Positions 17,044 to 26,546 of a stretch of 64,000 nucleotides of DNA are shown piece after piece. The DNA is taken from contig NZ_LGKG01000149.1 of assembly GCF_001294335.1 (NCBI RefSeq), positions 1 through 64,000 of the forward strand, in the 5' to 3' direction. This stretch comes from Streptomyces chattanoogensis. Lineage in GTDB: Bacteria; Actinomycetota; Actinomycetes; Streptomycetales; Streptomycetaceae. Position numbers and translations under genes: made by a program. Numbering within the stretch: position 1 is the stretch's first letter; every line of letters starts with the position of its first letter. Under the pieces are notes generated by a model that saw nothing but the letters and a program-made list of their open reading frames with translations, was not told the origin of the DNA and searched no databases.

Positions 17044-20000
17044 ATGTCGTACGTCCAGCATCTGTCGGTCCGCGTGCCCTGGCATGACAGCGGGTGGGGC
17101 GGGACGGTCTGTGAGGATCCGCTGGGGAACAGCTCTTGCACCCTGCTCAAGAAGATCGGCGAGGGTCGGGACGACACGCTCGAAGTGACGCATGCCGGTA
17201 AGCGCTTCGAGGCACTGGGGGTGGAGCCGGCCTGCCTGGCTGAGGGCGGCGGTTTTCTCAGCCCACGGGGACACGTGCTGACGCGGTCGCATCCGTACGG
17301 ACACAAGAAGGCCCTTGCGGCGCTGTCGGAGACGCTGGTGGATGTTCCGCCGTTCTCGGCGCACGGTATCCCGTTCTACTGGCTCAACCGCCAGAATGCG
17401 GAGGAGATGGCTGAGGAGCAGCGGATCCTCGACTTCTGCGGGGAGGCGGAGAAGCACGCTGCGGACAAGCTCGGTTTCGAGCCGCGATGGCTGCTGCATG
17501 GAGACAACCAGCAGGCTGTCATCGAGGCGTTCTTCGAACATGTGCAATCCGAGCAGTCGTTGGTGTTCTTCTATCTGAAGCACTCGCCGTTCGAGGACCA
17601 GCCGCGCCGGATGCTGGTGGGAGCCGCTTGCGTCGAGTCGCTGACCATGCCGGGGCGGTGGAACGGATCGGAGCGGACCGCCTTTCCCAACCACATGTGG
17701 GAGACGATCATCCGGCACACGCTGCGGCCGGATGGCAGGGGCGGGATTCTGCTGCCCGTCCAGGAGCTCGCGAGGCTTGCCGCGCAGGGGCGGGATGTGG
17801 CTGCGGCGCTTGCCGTGGCGCCGGAGAGGGAGCGGGAGTTCTCATACGCGACGGAGCATGTGTCGGCCGACGTGGCGGTGGCCGCGCTGCTGGAGTTGAA
17901 GCGTGCCGCGCAGGCCGCACGGGACCTGGGTTGCTCAGTGCCCGAGCGGTCACGGCAGTGGTTGGACCGGCAGCTGGGTATGGCATGGCGGCGCCGTGGG
18001 CCTGCCCCAGGGATGCCGGCTGTGCTCGGGCGCCTCGGTTTCGAGCATCCTGCGTTCAGCGCCCGCGCCCTCATGTCGACGGTGCCCGATGGCGGCGATC
18101 CCTGGCCGGACCTGGAGCAGGCGCTCGAAGACCGAGGCGGGCCCGAGGATTTCCGGCGGCTGGTGTCGGCCACCAGCCGGGGCATCTGGCGGCACGCCAA
18201 CGGGCAGAGCCGTCAAGCACTACGGCTGCTGAGCCGGTTCGACCTGGGCAGGAAGCAGCTTGACCAGGTGCTGGATCGGAAAACCGATATCGAGCTTTTC
18301 GAGGACGAGCTGCTGGTCAATCCCTATGACCTGGTGAACTGCACTGTCGACGACGGTGAGCCCATCCCCTTCGAGACCATCGACCGCGGCTGCTTTCCTG
18401 ACCAGGGGCTTGCCGAGCGCTATCCGCTGCCGGTGACTGTGCCGTTGGATGGTCCGCTGGACCGGAGGCGGGTCGAGGCGGCCCTTGTCACGGTCCTGAG
18501 CAGGGCCGAGGACGAGGGCCATACGCTGCTCCCCGTCGAGGATGCGCTCTGCCGGGTGGCGGAGCTGAACGTCGTACGGCCGCTGGACGTCACGGTGTCG
18601 GTGCTGCAGGGGATCGAGCTGGACCCCGCATCCCTGGATGACGACGCCGGGGTGAACTGGCCGCAGCTGACCCGGACCGAGCTCTCCGGTGGAGCCTTCG
18701 GATACAAGCTGCGGTCCGCGACCCGACGGCGGGGGTGGATCCGTGCAGCCGTTCGCAGACTTCGGGATTCGACGCCGCACGCGGTGCCGAAAGATCTGGA
18801 GGCCACGCTCGCTACCGTGCTCGGTGAGCCCGACGGAGGGGCGGAGGACCACGCGGCAGAGATCCGCGCCCGTCGGGAGAAGGCCGCTGCCCTGAAAGAG
18901 CTCTACCGTTCCCCGCTCACCGTGCTCAACGGCCCTGCCGGCACCGGCAAGACCACCTTGGTCAAAGCGCTCGCACGACGGCCCGAGATCACGGACGGCG
19001 GGCTGCTGCTGCTCGCGCCGACCGGCAAGGCACGGGTCCAGCTGGAGCAGAAGGCCGATCACCCGGCGCACACCCTTGCTCAGTTCCTCAGCCGCTCCCA
19101 GCGCTACGACGGCATGCACGGTCGATATCTGACCACCGGGGAGCACAGCACCCGCGAGCGGTTCGGGACCGTCGTCGTGGACGAGGCCTCGATGCTCACC
19201 GAGGACATGCTTGCCGCCCTGCTTGATGCGCTGATCCTGCCCCAGCGGCTCATCCTGGTCGGAGACCCGCGACAGCTGCCGCCCATCGGGGCGGGCCGAC
19301 CCTTCGTCGATATCGAGCGAAGGGCGAGGCAGGATCACGCCCCCGCACGCTGGCCGCGTGTCGCACCGGGATGGGCAGAGCTCACGATGCTGCGTCGCCA
19401 GCGTGGGGAGACGGGGGCCCGCGAGGATCTGCTGCTGGCCCGCTGGTTCAGCGGCGATGAGCTCATGGAAGGGTCCGATGAGGTCTGGGCCCAGCTCCGG
19501 CGCGGGGACCGGCTGAAGCATCTGCGGGCCGTCGCCTGGGACGGCCGGTCGGCGGCGCAGGTGCTCGACCAGGTGCTCAGCGAGGAATTCGAGGTCACGG
19601 GCGGCGATGCCGGGCTGAGCTTCGCGTACTCGTACGGTGCGACGAAGAATCCCGATCGCACGTATCCGGACTTCAAAACCGCCCCGGCAGAATGCGAGAA
19701 CTGGCAGGTGCTGTCCCCCGTGCGAGGCAGGGCGCACGGCACCGTCGAGCTCAACCGGCATCTCAAGCGCCGCCACCGCAGCCAGCCCCTGCAGCAGGCG
19801 CTGCATCGGTTTGCCAAAGTGCCGAAGCCGCTCGGCGCGGAGCAGATCATTCTGGGGGACAAGGTCGTCAATACCCGCAATATGCGAGCCAGGTGTGAGG
19901 TGCCTGGGATCTGGAAGAAGGACCCGGGTTATGTGGCGAACGGCGAGATTGGCGTCGTCACCGGGAAGGTGAAAACCGGGAAGATGAGCTTCCGGCCTCC

Positions 20001-20841
20001 CGCCCATGTCGAGTTCTCGTCCCAGCTCGGCAAGTGGTTCCCCTATTACGACGGTCGCGGCGACGATGACCCCCCACTGGAACTGGCCTGGGCGCTCACA
20101 GTGCACAAGAGCCAGGGCAGCGAGTTCGGCACCGTGATTCTGATGCTTCCGGAAGCCGCGCACAGTCTGTCCCGCGAGCTCCTCTATACAGCGCTCACCC
20201 GCCAGACCGACCGGGTAATCCTGTGCCATGAGGGGCCCCTGGAGGATCTGCTACTGCTGACCAACCCGACCAGTTCCGACACCGCCCGCAGGTTCACCGA
20301 CCTGATGGCACCCGCGGCCCCGCGGCAGCTCCCCGGCCGGGCCGGCGCTCCGCCGGTCATGGTCGACACCCAGATGCTGCACATCAGCGCCAGCGGCGTG
20401 CCGGTCCGCAGCAAGAACGAGGTCATCGTCGCGAACATCCTCGACGACATCGCCCCGGGCGCATGGACCTATGAGAAGCCCCTGTACGGCAAGGACGGGG
20501 GCCGCCGTCGTCCGGACTTCACCATCAGCACCCACAGCGGCCGCACGGTCTATTGGGAGCACCTCGGCATGCTCCACGACCCGCGCTACGCATCCACCTG
20601 GGAGCTCAAGAAGAAGTGGTACGCCGAGCAGGGCATCCTGCCATTCGACCAGGGCGGAGGTCCGGGCGGCACACTGATCTGGACCAGTGATGAGAACGGC
20701 TTGGTGGATGTGCCGGCATGGCGCGAGAGCGCCCTGCAGGCCATCGGCCGCGACGAAATCCTGCAGCCGCGGCGTACGGCGAAGAAGACCGTGACCGCGC
20801 GGCGGCCACCGAAACGAGAGGTAGAACAGCAGGAGCGCTGA
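17044..20841 (+). CDS. RecD-like superfamily 1 helicase with C-terminal PD-(D/E)XK-like nuclease
   Basis: 1265 residues. The ATG at 17044 has GGGGGAG 8 bp upstream; the GTG at 17038 is too close to it. The first roughly 600 residues are not recognised; they open with a Trp/Cys-containing stretch (VPWHDSGWGGTVC). The helicase has Walker A GPAGTGKTT (from 630), Walker B VVDEAS (Asp713), GDPRQLPPIG, and near the end VHKSQGSEF and TALTR (from 1049). These motifs are closest to RecD/UvrD-type DNA helicases. The last 150 residues carry RSKNE1126, RRPD1158F and YWE1172HLG, the pattern of a PD-(D/E)XK nuclease. The protein probably unwinds and cuts DNA. A full PafBC-type promoter match lies upstream, suggesting induction by DNA damage. 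Confidence 0.85.
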   Translation: MSYVQHLSVRVPWHDSGWGGTVCEDPLGNSSCTLLKKIGEGRDDTLEVTHAGKRFEALGVEPACLAEGGGFLSPRGHVLTRSHPYGHKKALAALSETLVDVPPFSAHGIPFYWLNRQNAEEMAEEQRILDFCGEAEKHAADKLGFEPRWLLHGDNQQAVIEAFFEHVQSEQSLVFFYLKHSPFEDQPRRMLVGAACVESLTMPGRWNGSERTAFPNHMWETIIRHTLRPDGRGGILLPVQELARLAAQGRDVAAALAVAPEREREFSYATEHVSADVAVAALLELKRAAQAARDLGCSVPERSRQWLDRQLGMAWRRRGPAPGMPAVLGRLGFEHPAFSARALMSTVPDGGDPWPDLEQALEDRGGPEDFRRLVSATSRGIWRHANGQSRQALRLLSRFDLGRKQLDQVLDRKTDIELFEDELLVNPYDLVNCTVDDGEPIPFETIDRGCFPDQGLAERYPLPVTVPLDGPLDRRRVEAALVTVLSRAEDEGHTLLPVEDALCRVAELNVVRPLDVTVSVLQGIELDPASLDDDAGVNWPQLTRTELSGGAFGYKLRSATRRRGWIRAAVRRLRDSTPHAVPKDLEATLATVLGEPDGGAEDHAAEIRARREKAAALKELYRSPLTVLNGPAGTGKTTLVKALARRPEITDGGLLLLAPTGKARVQLEQKADHPAHTLAQFLSRSQRYDGMHGRYLTTGEHSTRERFGTVVVDEASMLTEDMLAALLDALILPQRLILVGDPRQLPPIGAGRPFVDIERRARQDHAPARWPRVAPGWAELTMLRRQRGETGAREDLLLARWFSGDELMEGSDEVWAQLRRGDRLKHLRAVAWDGRSAAQVLDQVLSEEFEVTGGDAGLSFAYSYGATKNPDRTYPDFKTAPAECENWQVLSPVRGRAHGTVELNRHLKRRHRSQPLQQALHRFAKVPKPLGAEQIILGDKVVNTRNMRARCEVPGIWKKDPGYVANGEIGVVTGKVKTGKMSFRPPAHVEFSSQLGKWFPYYDGRGDDDPPLELAWALTVHKSQGSEFGTVILMLPEAAHSLSRELLYTALTRQTDRVILCHEGPLEDLLLLTNPTSSDTARRFTDLMAPAAPRQLPGRAGAPPVMVDTQMLHISASGVPVRSKNEVIVANILDDIAPGAWTYEKPLYGKDGGRRRPDFTISTHSGRTVYWEHLGMLHDPRYASTWELKKKWYAEQGILPFDQGGGPGGTLIWTSDENGLVDVPAWRESALQAIGRDEILQPRRTAKKTVTARRPPKREVEQQER

Positions 20842-21174
20842 GCGGCGTGGCGCGCCGCGCCATGGCAGGGCCGTCGCAGTCCGCAGCAGATTCGCAAAGC
20901 GCCAGCGGACAGCAGTCGCACCCCCTCCCAATCAATGGGAAACGTCAGCCTTCTACCACGGCGATGGCCAAAGTGACGCTCGATCAAGCCGACGGCGTAG
21001 GTCACGTCGGTAGGCGCTGCTTGAGATCGTTGAGCAAGTCTGCGCCGTGGGCGATCTTGTTACGGCGCCGTAGGATCTCGCGGCTCGTGTCGGACGCTGC
21101 CTCTCTGGCCTGCGGTTTCTCTCGCAATCTCACGACGTGTCGAAAGTTGAGGCCCCAACTCCGTGTCGGATTCT
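20842..21174. other. Gene-free stretch after the helicase gene
   Basis: About 330 bp with no supported gene, RNA or repeat. The genes on either side converge here, so terminators are expected, but I see only a compact near-palindrome just after the helicase stop (GGCGTGGCGCGCCGCGCC, 20843-20860). Confidence 0.45.
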
Positions 21175-21513
21175 CTAGGCCGTTGTCCGGCGGACTTGGT
21201 AGTTCCAGCGTGTGAGCGCCCGGACGACGGTTTCGGCGCCGATGGGGTTGGCGCTGTGAACGAAGATCGTTCCAATGTGGAAGGGCCGTCCGCTGAAGGC
21301 GGCTTCTTCCATGACGGTCACCACGGGCATGATGCTGTCGTCGCCGCCGAGATCGTGGTCGAGCCAGAGTTCGTCGATGAAGCTGTCGTGGTGCTCTTGC
21401 AGGAGCTGGATACCTTCGCGACTGGTCCGGGCGATCCGCGTAGCTCTGGGGAGCGGTCGGAGGTCGTCAATGCCGAGGATGACAGGCCTTGGTACGGCTG
21501 GGTCCTCATTCAC
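21175..21513 (-). CDS. Cyclic-phosphate-processing receiver-domain protein
   Basis: 112 residues from the GTG at 21513. The frame extends further upstream, but that part does not resemble protein. The sequence has ILGIDDLRPLP near the start, then LWLDHDLGGDD and IFVHSANPIGAETVVRAL. These segments match the small family annotated as cyclic-phosphate processing receiver domain, a relative of response-regulator receivers predicted to act in nucleotide or RNA-end signalling. It stands alone, with no kinase or partner beside it. Function is known only by prediction for the family. Confidence 0.7.
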   Translation of the reverse strand: MNEDPAVPRPVILGIDDLRPLPRATRIARTSREGIQLLQEHHDSFIDELWLDHDLGGDDSIMPVVTVMEEAAFSGRPFHIGTIFVHSANPIGAETVVRALTRWNYQVRRTTA

Positions 21514-21749
21514 CTGATCATCATCGCAGTAGAGCGGCCACGAGTACCGCGGGGCAGGCGACGACGGCGTCGTGGGCAGGCCACAACAGCGCGATGTCCT
21601 GTCGAAGTTCAGGCAGCCAGTGGGCTGCTGACTTGCTGGGGTGCCATGTCGTTTGAGAACGCCGGCCCATGGTGTTCCCAAACGACATGGACTTCACGGG
21701 ATTCGGGTTCGCCATGCCGGAGCTTCGGGCATACGCATAGCGCGAATCC

Positions 21750-22181
21750 TTACTTCAGGTCGTACTTGCACATTTTGTCGGACTTGTCACCCTGGTTGTC
21801 CGCGACCTTCTTCCCGTCGACCGTGATGACGCAGGCCGCCGCGCGCAGTGTGCCATCGGCGTTGTACACGGAGCCGGGGACGACGGAGACCGTTGTGCCG
21901 ATCCTCTTCTCAGCGTCGGTCGTCAAGGTGACGGTCGAGGTCTTCTTCCAGGGAAGCTTCACCTTCTCAAACTTGTTGGTGTTGAGGTTGTAGTACACCT
22001 GCGATGTACCGTGGCCAAGAACTTCGAGGGTGACCTCGTGCTTGACCTCACCGCTCCCGCTGTCCGGCTTCGGCTTCACGCTCGCGGACTTGCCGGCCGG
22101 CGGCGGACCGTCGCCGCTGCCGCAACCGGTCAGTAGAGCCGCGGTCAGGACCAGAGCCGTCCCATTGATGATCTTGCGCAT
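21750..22181 (-). CDS. Small secreted lipoprotein, MmpS-like
   Basis: 143 residues. It has a signal peptide with lipobox LLTGC (Cys20), then a Gly/Pro/Lys linker and a beta-rich domain (HEVTLEVLGHGTSQVYYN...KLPWKK...VSVVPG) that resembles the MmpS family of membrane accessory proteins. Two further Cys residues near the C-terminus could form a disulfide. The start is well supported by GGGGGAAG upstream. It should be anchored to the outer face of the membrane. The upstream region abuts a truncated transposase, so its natural promoter may have been disturbed. No MmpL-type transporter is nearby. Confidence 0.75.
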   Translation of the reverse strand: MRKIINGTALVLTAALLTGCGSGDGPPPAGKSASVKPKPDSGSGEVKHEVTLEVLGHGTSQVYYNLNTNKFEKVKLPWKKTSTVTLTTDAEKRIGTTVSVVPGSVYNADGTLRAAACVITVDGKKVADNQGDKSDKMCKYDLK

Positions 22182-22202
22182 ACTTCCCCCCTTGCAGACG
22201 AG

Positions 22203-23000
22203 TAAGTGATCTTAGTTCTGCGTACGGCTGCCATGCGTATGCTGGACCCTGGCCAGGATCGCCGAGGTGATCCGCACCCGGTTCGGCATCGACTACACCC
22301 TGGCCGGGGTCGACCTGCTGCTGCACCGGCTGGGCTGGAGCGTGCAGATGCCCTCCCGCCGGGCCACCGAGCGCGACGACGCGAAGATCGCCCAGTGGAG
22401 GGAAGAGCACTGGCCCGCCATAAAAAAGACGGTGGCGGACCTGGGCGCCTGGCTGTGCTTCGAGGACGAGGCGGGACAGGGGCTGAGGCCGCCCACAGGC
22501 CGGACCTGGGGACGAAAAGGCCGCACTCCCGTGGTGCGGGTGACCGCAGCCGGCACCCGGCGCGTGTCCATGGCTGCGCTCGTCTGCACAAAACCCGGCT
22601 GCCGGCCCCGCCTGATCTACCGCACCCTGGTCGACCGAGGCCCGCGCCGGGGCAGGCGGAAAGGGTTCGCCGAGATCGACTACGCCCGGCTCCTGGACGC
22701 CGCCCACCAGCAGCTCGGCGGCCCGGTCGTGCTCGTCTGGGACAATCTGAACACCCACGTCAGCACCAGGATGAGACAGCTGATCGCGCAGCGCAGTTGG
22801 CTCACCGTCTACCAGCTGCCGCCTTACGCGCCGGAGTTCAACCCGGTCGAGGCGGTCTGGTCACACCTGAAAAGGTCTCTGGCCAACCTCGCCAGACACG
22901 GCATCGACGAACTGGCCGCGCTGGTGAAGACCCGGCTCAAACGGATGCAGTACCAGCCCGGCCTCATCGGCGGCTTCATCGCCAAGACCCGGCTGGACTT
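22203..23000 (+). pseudogene. IS630-family transposase, 5'-truncated
   Basis: The reading frame holds the catalytic half of an IS630 transposase: LAGVDLLLHRLGWS, CFEDEAGQ (first Asp), VVLVWDNLNTH (second Asp) and PEFNPVEAVW (Glu). The N-terminal helix-turn-helix part is absent; homology begins near 22245. The protein cannot be complete, so the element is dead unless served in trans. It is related to, but clearly different from, the IS630 copy at 32226-33238. Confidence 0.85.
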
Positions 23001-23157
23001 CAGCCCGCCTGTAGGTTCCAATTCCTGCTGTCCCCGAGCAACGTGCTGACCTGCGGTGCGGTGGCGTGTCTCAGTCGTTGTCCCGCCGGTTCTTCCAGAT
23101 CTCGTGTCCTCAGACTTGTGGGCCGTCCGCGCACAGTACGGAATCGCGAACCACCGG

Positions 23158-23772
23158 TCAGTGGTAGAGGTGGCGGATGCAGCCGCCGTCGGCGCGCACA
23201 GTGGGTGCGCCGCTGTACCTATCTGGCCCAAACATCAGGTTGATGCCGCGATCGTCGATGGTGCTGATCCCGGGAAGGCCTTGGCCGGGCTCGCCCTTCG
23301 CGGGGGCGGGGATGTGCTCCACAGTGAGCCCACGTTTCGACCACTCCTCGCGGAGATTCTTGACCACCGTGAGGTAGTCGTGGCGACTGTCGAATTCAAG
23401 CTTCCAGCTGTAGATGGGTTGGTCTCGAGTGACGCCGTCACCATCGGCTCCGAGGTCGTCCTTGCAGGATGGGCTGCCTTCCTCGTTGGCCGTTCCCTCC
23501 AGCGAAGCTCCACGAAGTGCGCCGGCCAGGTACGGTGCGGGCCGCAGTTGGCTGACGGTGCGCTTACCCGCCTCCTTCGTCACGGTGGTGTGCTTCCCGT
23601 AGTCGGCAGCCGATCGCACCGGTCCACCCGCCATGGACTCGCAGGCCTGGGCCAGAACCACCAACGGCAATATGAATGCCGCGGCGATCAATACCGCTGC
23701 GAGGGGACCACGCCGGCGGCGTCGGCCGGGTTCCGGGGCGGCTACCGAGTCCGGGGAGGGTGTCGTACGCAT
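23158..23772 (-). CDS. Membrane-anchored extracytoplasmic protein, unknown function
   Basis: 204 residues: a short basic cytoplasmic start, one membrane segment (about 23-45), then an exported domain. The exported part contains YSWKLEF, a later EEWSKRGL and paired Cys residues (SCKDD and GGCIRHL). This layout (aromatic/Trp motif, amphipathic stretch ending in W-x3-G, Cys pair) resembles the lipoproteins at 33350-33937 and 34106-34630 and suggests a common, uncharacterised family. No Shine-Dalgarno sequence is obvious. It lies just past the truncated IS630 gene, convergent with it. Confidence 0.6.
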   Translation of the reverse strand: MRTTPSPDSVAAPEPGRRRRRGPLAAVLIAAAFILPLVVLAQACESMAGGPVRSAADYGKHTTVTKEAGKRTVSQLRPAPYLAGALRGASLEGTANEEGSPSCKDDLGADGDGVTRDQPIYSWKLEFDSRHDYLTVVKNLREEWSKRGLTVEHIPAPAKGEPGQGLPGISTIDDRGINLMFGPDRYSGAPTVRADGGCIRHLYH

Positions 23773-24000
23773 AACGTCAATCCAAGCCGCCCTCGGGCTG
23801 CGGAGGCAGCGCTCACGTACTCATCGTCCCTCCGTACTTTCACCCAGGATTCCCTCGATGAGATGCCGGGAGGGCATCGGCACGGCACCGATGTGTCCAA
23901 CTTCCTTGTCCCACGGGCCAGACAGGGGAAAACCAACTGCTGGAAAGGACCATCAGTAATTAGACGCTACACCGTCGTAACCCCTGCCATTAAAGATCTC

Positions 24001-24045
24001 TAGTGCCGCCATCAGGATTCGAACCCGAGAGCTACGGATTACCAG
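24001..24045 (-). pseudogene. 3' fragment of a tRNA gene
   Basis: On the minus strand the sequence has a complete T-arm (TCGGG, loop TTCGAAT, CCTGA, with one G-T pair) followed by TGGCGGC and A, a proper acceptor 3' strand and discriminator. A loop-like CTGGTAA lies where the anticodon loop would be, which would give anticodon GGU (Thr). The D-arm and 5' half are missing. Such 3' pieces are typical of attachment sites left by elements that integrate in tRNA genes. Confidence 0.45.
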
Positions 24046-24388
24046 TACTGGAGCGATGAGAGCCGGGCTGTGGAGGGCCAGGTCCTTGTGGCTCTCGGCC
24101 CGTTCGCTATCACCTGCTTCGCCTACGACGAGGCTGTCGCGGTGGACTCGGAGTACCTGCCCGTGGCGCTCCTGGAGCGCGCGCCGTCGCAATGTGGAGT
24201 CGCTGGCCTAGGTTGTGGGCTGCTGAGTAGAGGACGGGGCACAGCACGAAATTCTTGTGTACCTGCCACTGTTCGGCGAAGGACAGAGGCCGCGGGGCAG
24301 TTCACTCGTTGACGGCGGCCGAGGGCCGAGACCCACGCAGCCGATGTGCTGCTCGCTCTCGGTTCGGATCTTGAGAAAGGGAAGCGGT

Positions 24389-25009
24389 ATGGGGATGTCC
24401 GGTTTCTGGGCAGTGGGGGCGCTACGTGATGGAGAGGTCGCAGAGCTGGCACCGGTGGCGGCGCCGGCGATTGAAGCCGCCGTTGCGCGGCCGTCGGCGG
24501 TAGCGGCCTGGGCGCGTTGGGAGCGTGAGGCGGTAGGCAGAGGTGGGGCGGTGCCGGTGTGGCGTTCCGACGGCTACAACACCGACGAGGCTCTGCACCT
24601 GTACGACATGGTCAACGAATCGGCCTTCGATGCGCTGGATTCCTCCCGCGAGCTGCACGTTATGCAGTGGTGGGACCGGTTCGACGAGGCAGTCGAGCCG
24701 TTTGTCGAATCCGTCCGCAAGGACAACCCAGTGGCGGCCCTGTTCCATGGTCTGGGACCCCGACGCGCCGGAGCGCTGCCGGGCTGGGCGGGCGATGCGG
24801 TGCTGACCGCTGCCGAGGTGCGCCGCTGCCTGCCGGAGGTTGAATCCGCCCTCGCGCTGGTCGGCGCAGAGCGTGAGCAGACACTGGCCCGGATTGACGA
24901 CTGGCCCGGTGACAAGGATCCTGTGGGACTCCTAGACGGACCTCTGCGGGTATGGCGGCAGGCAGCCGCGTCGGGGTTGGGACTGCTCTCCTCCCGCATC
25001 TGGTTCTGA
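24389..25009 (+). CDS. Hypothetical protein
   Basis: 206 residues from the ATG at 24389, or the ATG at 24395, with AAAGGGAAG upstream. The N-terminus (SGFWAVGALRDG) and later segments (LYDMVNESAFDAL, VMQWWDRFDEAVEPF) look like a genuine soluble, largely helical protein. I do not recognise the family. There are no membrane segments or signal peptide. It has no operon partner: the next gene starts about 600 bp downstream. Confidence 0.65.
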   Translation: MGMSGFWAVGALRDGEVAELAPVAAPAIEAAVARPSAVAAWARWEREAVGRGGAVPVWRSDGYNTDEALHLYDMVNESAFDALDSSRELHVMQWWDRFDEAVEPFVESVRKDNPVAALFHGLGPRRAGALPGWAGDAVLTAAEVRRCLPEVESALALVGAEREQTLARIDDWPGDKDPVGLLDGPLRVWRQAAASGLGLLSSRIWF

Positions 25010-25616
25010 CCAGCCCACCGTCCCGCCCTCGGCGGAAACCAGACCACCCGGGCAGCCCGCCGTCGTGGGTCGGCGCGCCGAAGCTCATGGCGCAACCACG
25101 CCCTGCGTCATCCATGGGAGGACGGCGAGAGAGATCGGCTGTCGTACCTGCTCCATAAGGTGTGATGCGTGACGCGCCATGAACTTTTCGAGGCCTTGGC
25201 ACGGTTACGAAATGGCTCCGGTGGGAGGACGGCGAGCACCCCAGAGGCCCTTGCTGCTGTTGTGGCTGTTCGGGCGTCACGCCGACGAGCGACGGCGAGC
25301 GAACGAACCGCCCATCGCTCCCCGCAGCGTCTGGCTGCTTCCCGAGTGAGCCGGTACAGGGCCGTTTGCGCCCGGAGCTCACTGCGTGAATGTGCCGTGG
25401 GCGCTCGTGTGGCGCTGGTGGTGGCCCACAGCGCGGGTGGCCTGCTCCGGCGGCAGCGACGGTGTGGCTGTGCCACATGGCGCTGTCGGATGAGCCTCCT
25501 GCCGAAGACACGTGGCGCGCGAGCATGGTTTGCGTCGATGTCGCTGCGGGCGAGCGCGTTGTTGTATAGGCGTTCCTGGCGCAGCGGTGGTCAGGTGCGG
25601 CGTCAGGGAGACGCAA
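25010..25616. other. Gene-free stretch
   Basis: About 600 bp without a convincing coding frame, RNA or repeat. It must hold the promoter for the two-gene operon starting at 25617, but no promoter can be named with confidence. Confidence 0.45.
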
Positions 25617-26546
25617 ATGGGAGCCATCGGGATTCCGGAAGGATTCGAGAAGGCCGAGTGGGATGCATACGTCCGCAAGGGTCGGAAGCTGATCAAGCAG
25701 ATCAGCGATGCCAAGTTCTCGCTGGGGGACACCCTCAACGAGATGCTCGTGCACCGTGGGCGGGGACACGGGGAGGTCACAGAGATCATCACGGCGTATG
25801 CGCGACAGATCGGCTCGACGTTCGAGACGCTGAAGCACTACAGATACGTGGCGTCGGCATGGCCCGAGGAACAGCGTCGTAGCGATGTGGCCTGGAGTGT
25901 GCACAGGGAGCTGGCCGCCCACCCGGATCGGTTTGGTCTGATCCGTACGCAACCGCCGGACCCGGTAACCAAAGAGCCGACCGATTGGACGTACGACCAG
26001 GCGTTGCGTGCGACAGAGCGGGATCCGGGGTATCCCGTGACCCGCGAGGAGAAGGTTGAGCGTGTCTCATCGATTCTCCGCGACTCCGATGTGGCCGCCG
26101 ATGCGGTCGGCAGGCTATTGCAACGTCCAGAGGTTGCCTCCCGGGTTGTGGACGACCGATGCTCGAGGAAGGCCATCAAGGAAGCGACCGCAGAGCGCTA
26201 CCGCAAGCTCGACGATGAGGTGGTAGCGGCCCGAGAACTCGCCGCTGAACCGGTGGATGAAGATCCAGGCGCGTCGGCGCAGCCCGCGGTGGACTTCCGG
26301 CAGACTCCGCCGGCGGTCTTGAGAATCTTGGGACTGTGCACCAGCTTCTGCGTGTCTATGCGGGATGCGATCTTCGACGTCCAGGGCGAGAACCTCGCCC
26401 CGGAAGGCAAGGCGGCCATCACGGAGAGCCTGGAGAAGGTCCGCGAGATCTGCAGCTGGTGCGAGGACTCGATGACGTCTGGCCGGGCCGGCATGGACGA
26501 GGCGCTCGCTCGACTTCTCAGGACCGAGGGCGGTGAGGACTCGTGA
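25617..26546 (+). CDS. DUF6192-like protein, putative DNA-binding
   Basis: 309 residues from the ATG at 25617, with GGGAG 6 bp upstream. It starts with a helical part (EAEW-like segment, KLIKQISDAKFSLGD) and a region ITAYARQIGSTFETLKHYRYVASAW that looks like a helix-turn-helix. A conserved WSVHRELAAHPDRF follows. I associate this pattern with the Streptomyces family DUF6192, but from memory only. Its stop overlaps the next gene by 4 bp, so the two are translated together. A regulatory role is plausible. Confidence 0.6.
   Translation: MGAIGIPEGFEKAEWDAYVRKGRKLIKQISDAKFSLGDTLNEMLVHRGRGHGEVTEIITAYARQIGSTFETLKHYRYVASAWPEEQRRSDVAWSVHRELAAHPDRFGLIRTQPPDPVTKEPTDWTYDQALRATERDPGYPVTREEKVERVSSILRDSDVAADAVGRLLQRPEVASRVVDDRCSRKAIKEATAERYRKLDDEVVAARELAAEPVDEDPGASAQPAVDFRQTPPAVLRILGLCTSFCVSMRDAIFDVQGENLAPEGKAAITESLEKVREICSWCEDSMTSGRAGMDEALARLLRTEGGEDS

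Noticed and set aside
16744..17718. Minus-strand frame across the helicase promoter region
   Set aside because: Crosses a full PafBC-type promoter and the helicase start; the translation has no protein-like features.
18220..20229. Long minus-strand frame opposite the helicase
   Set aside because: Shadow of the coding frame; no motifs and very unusual composition.
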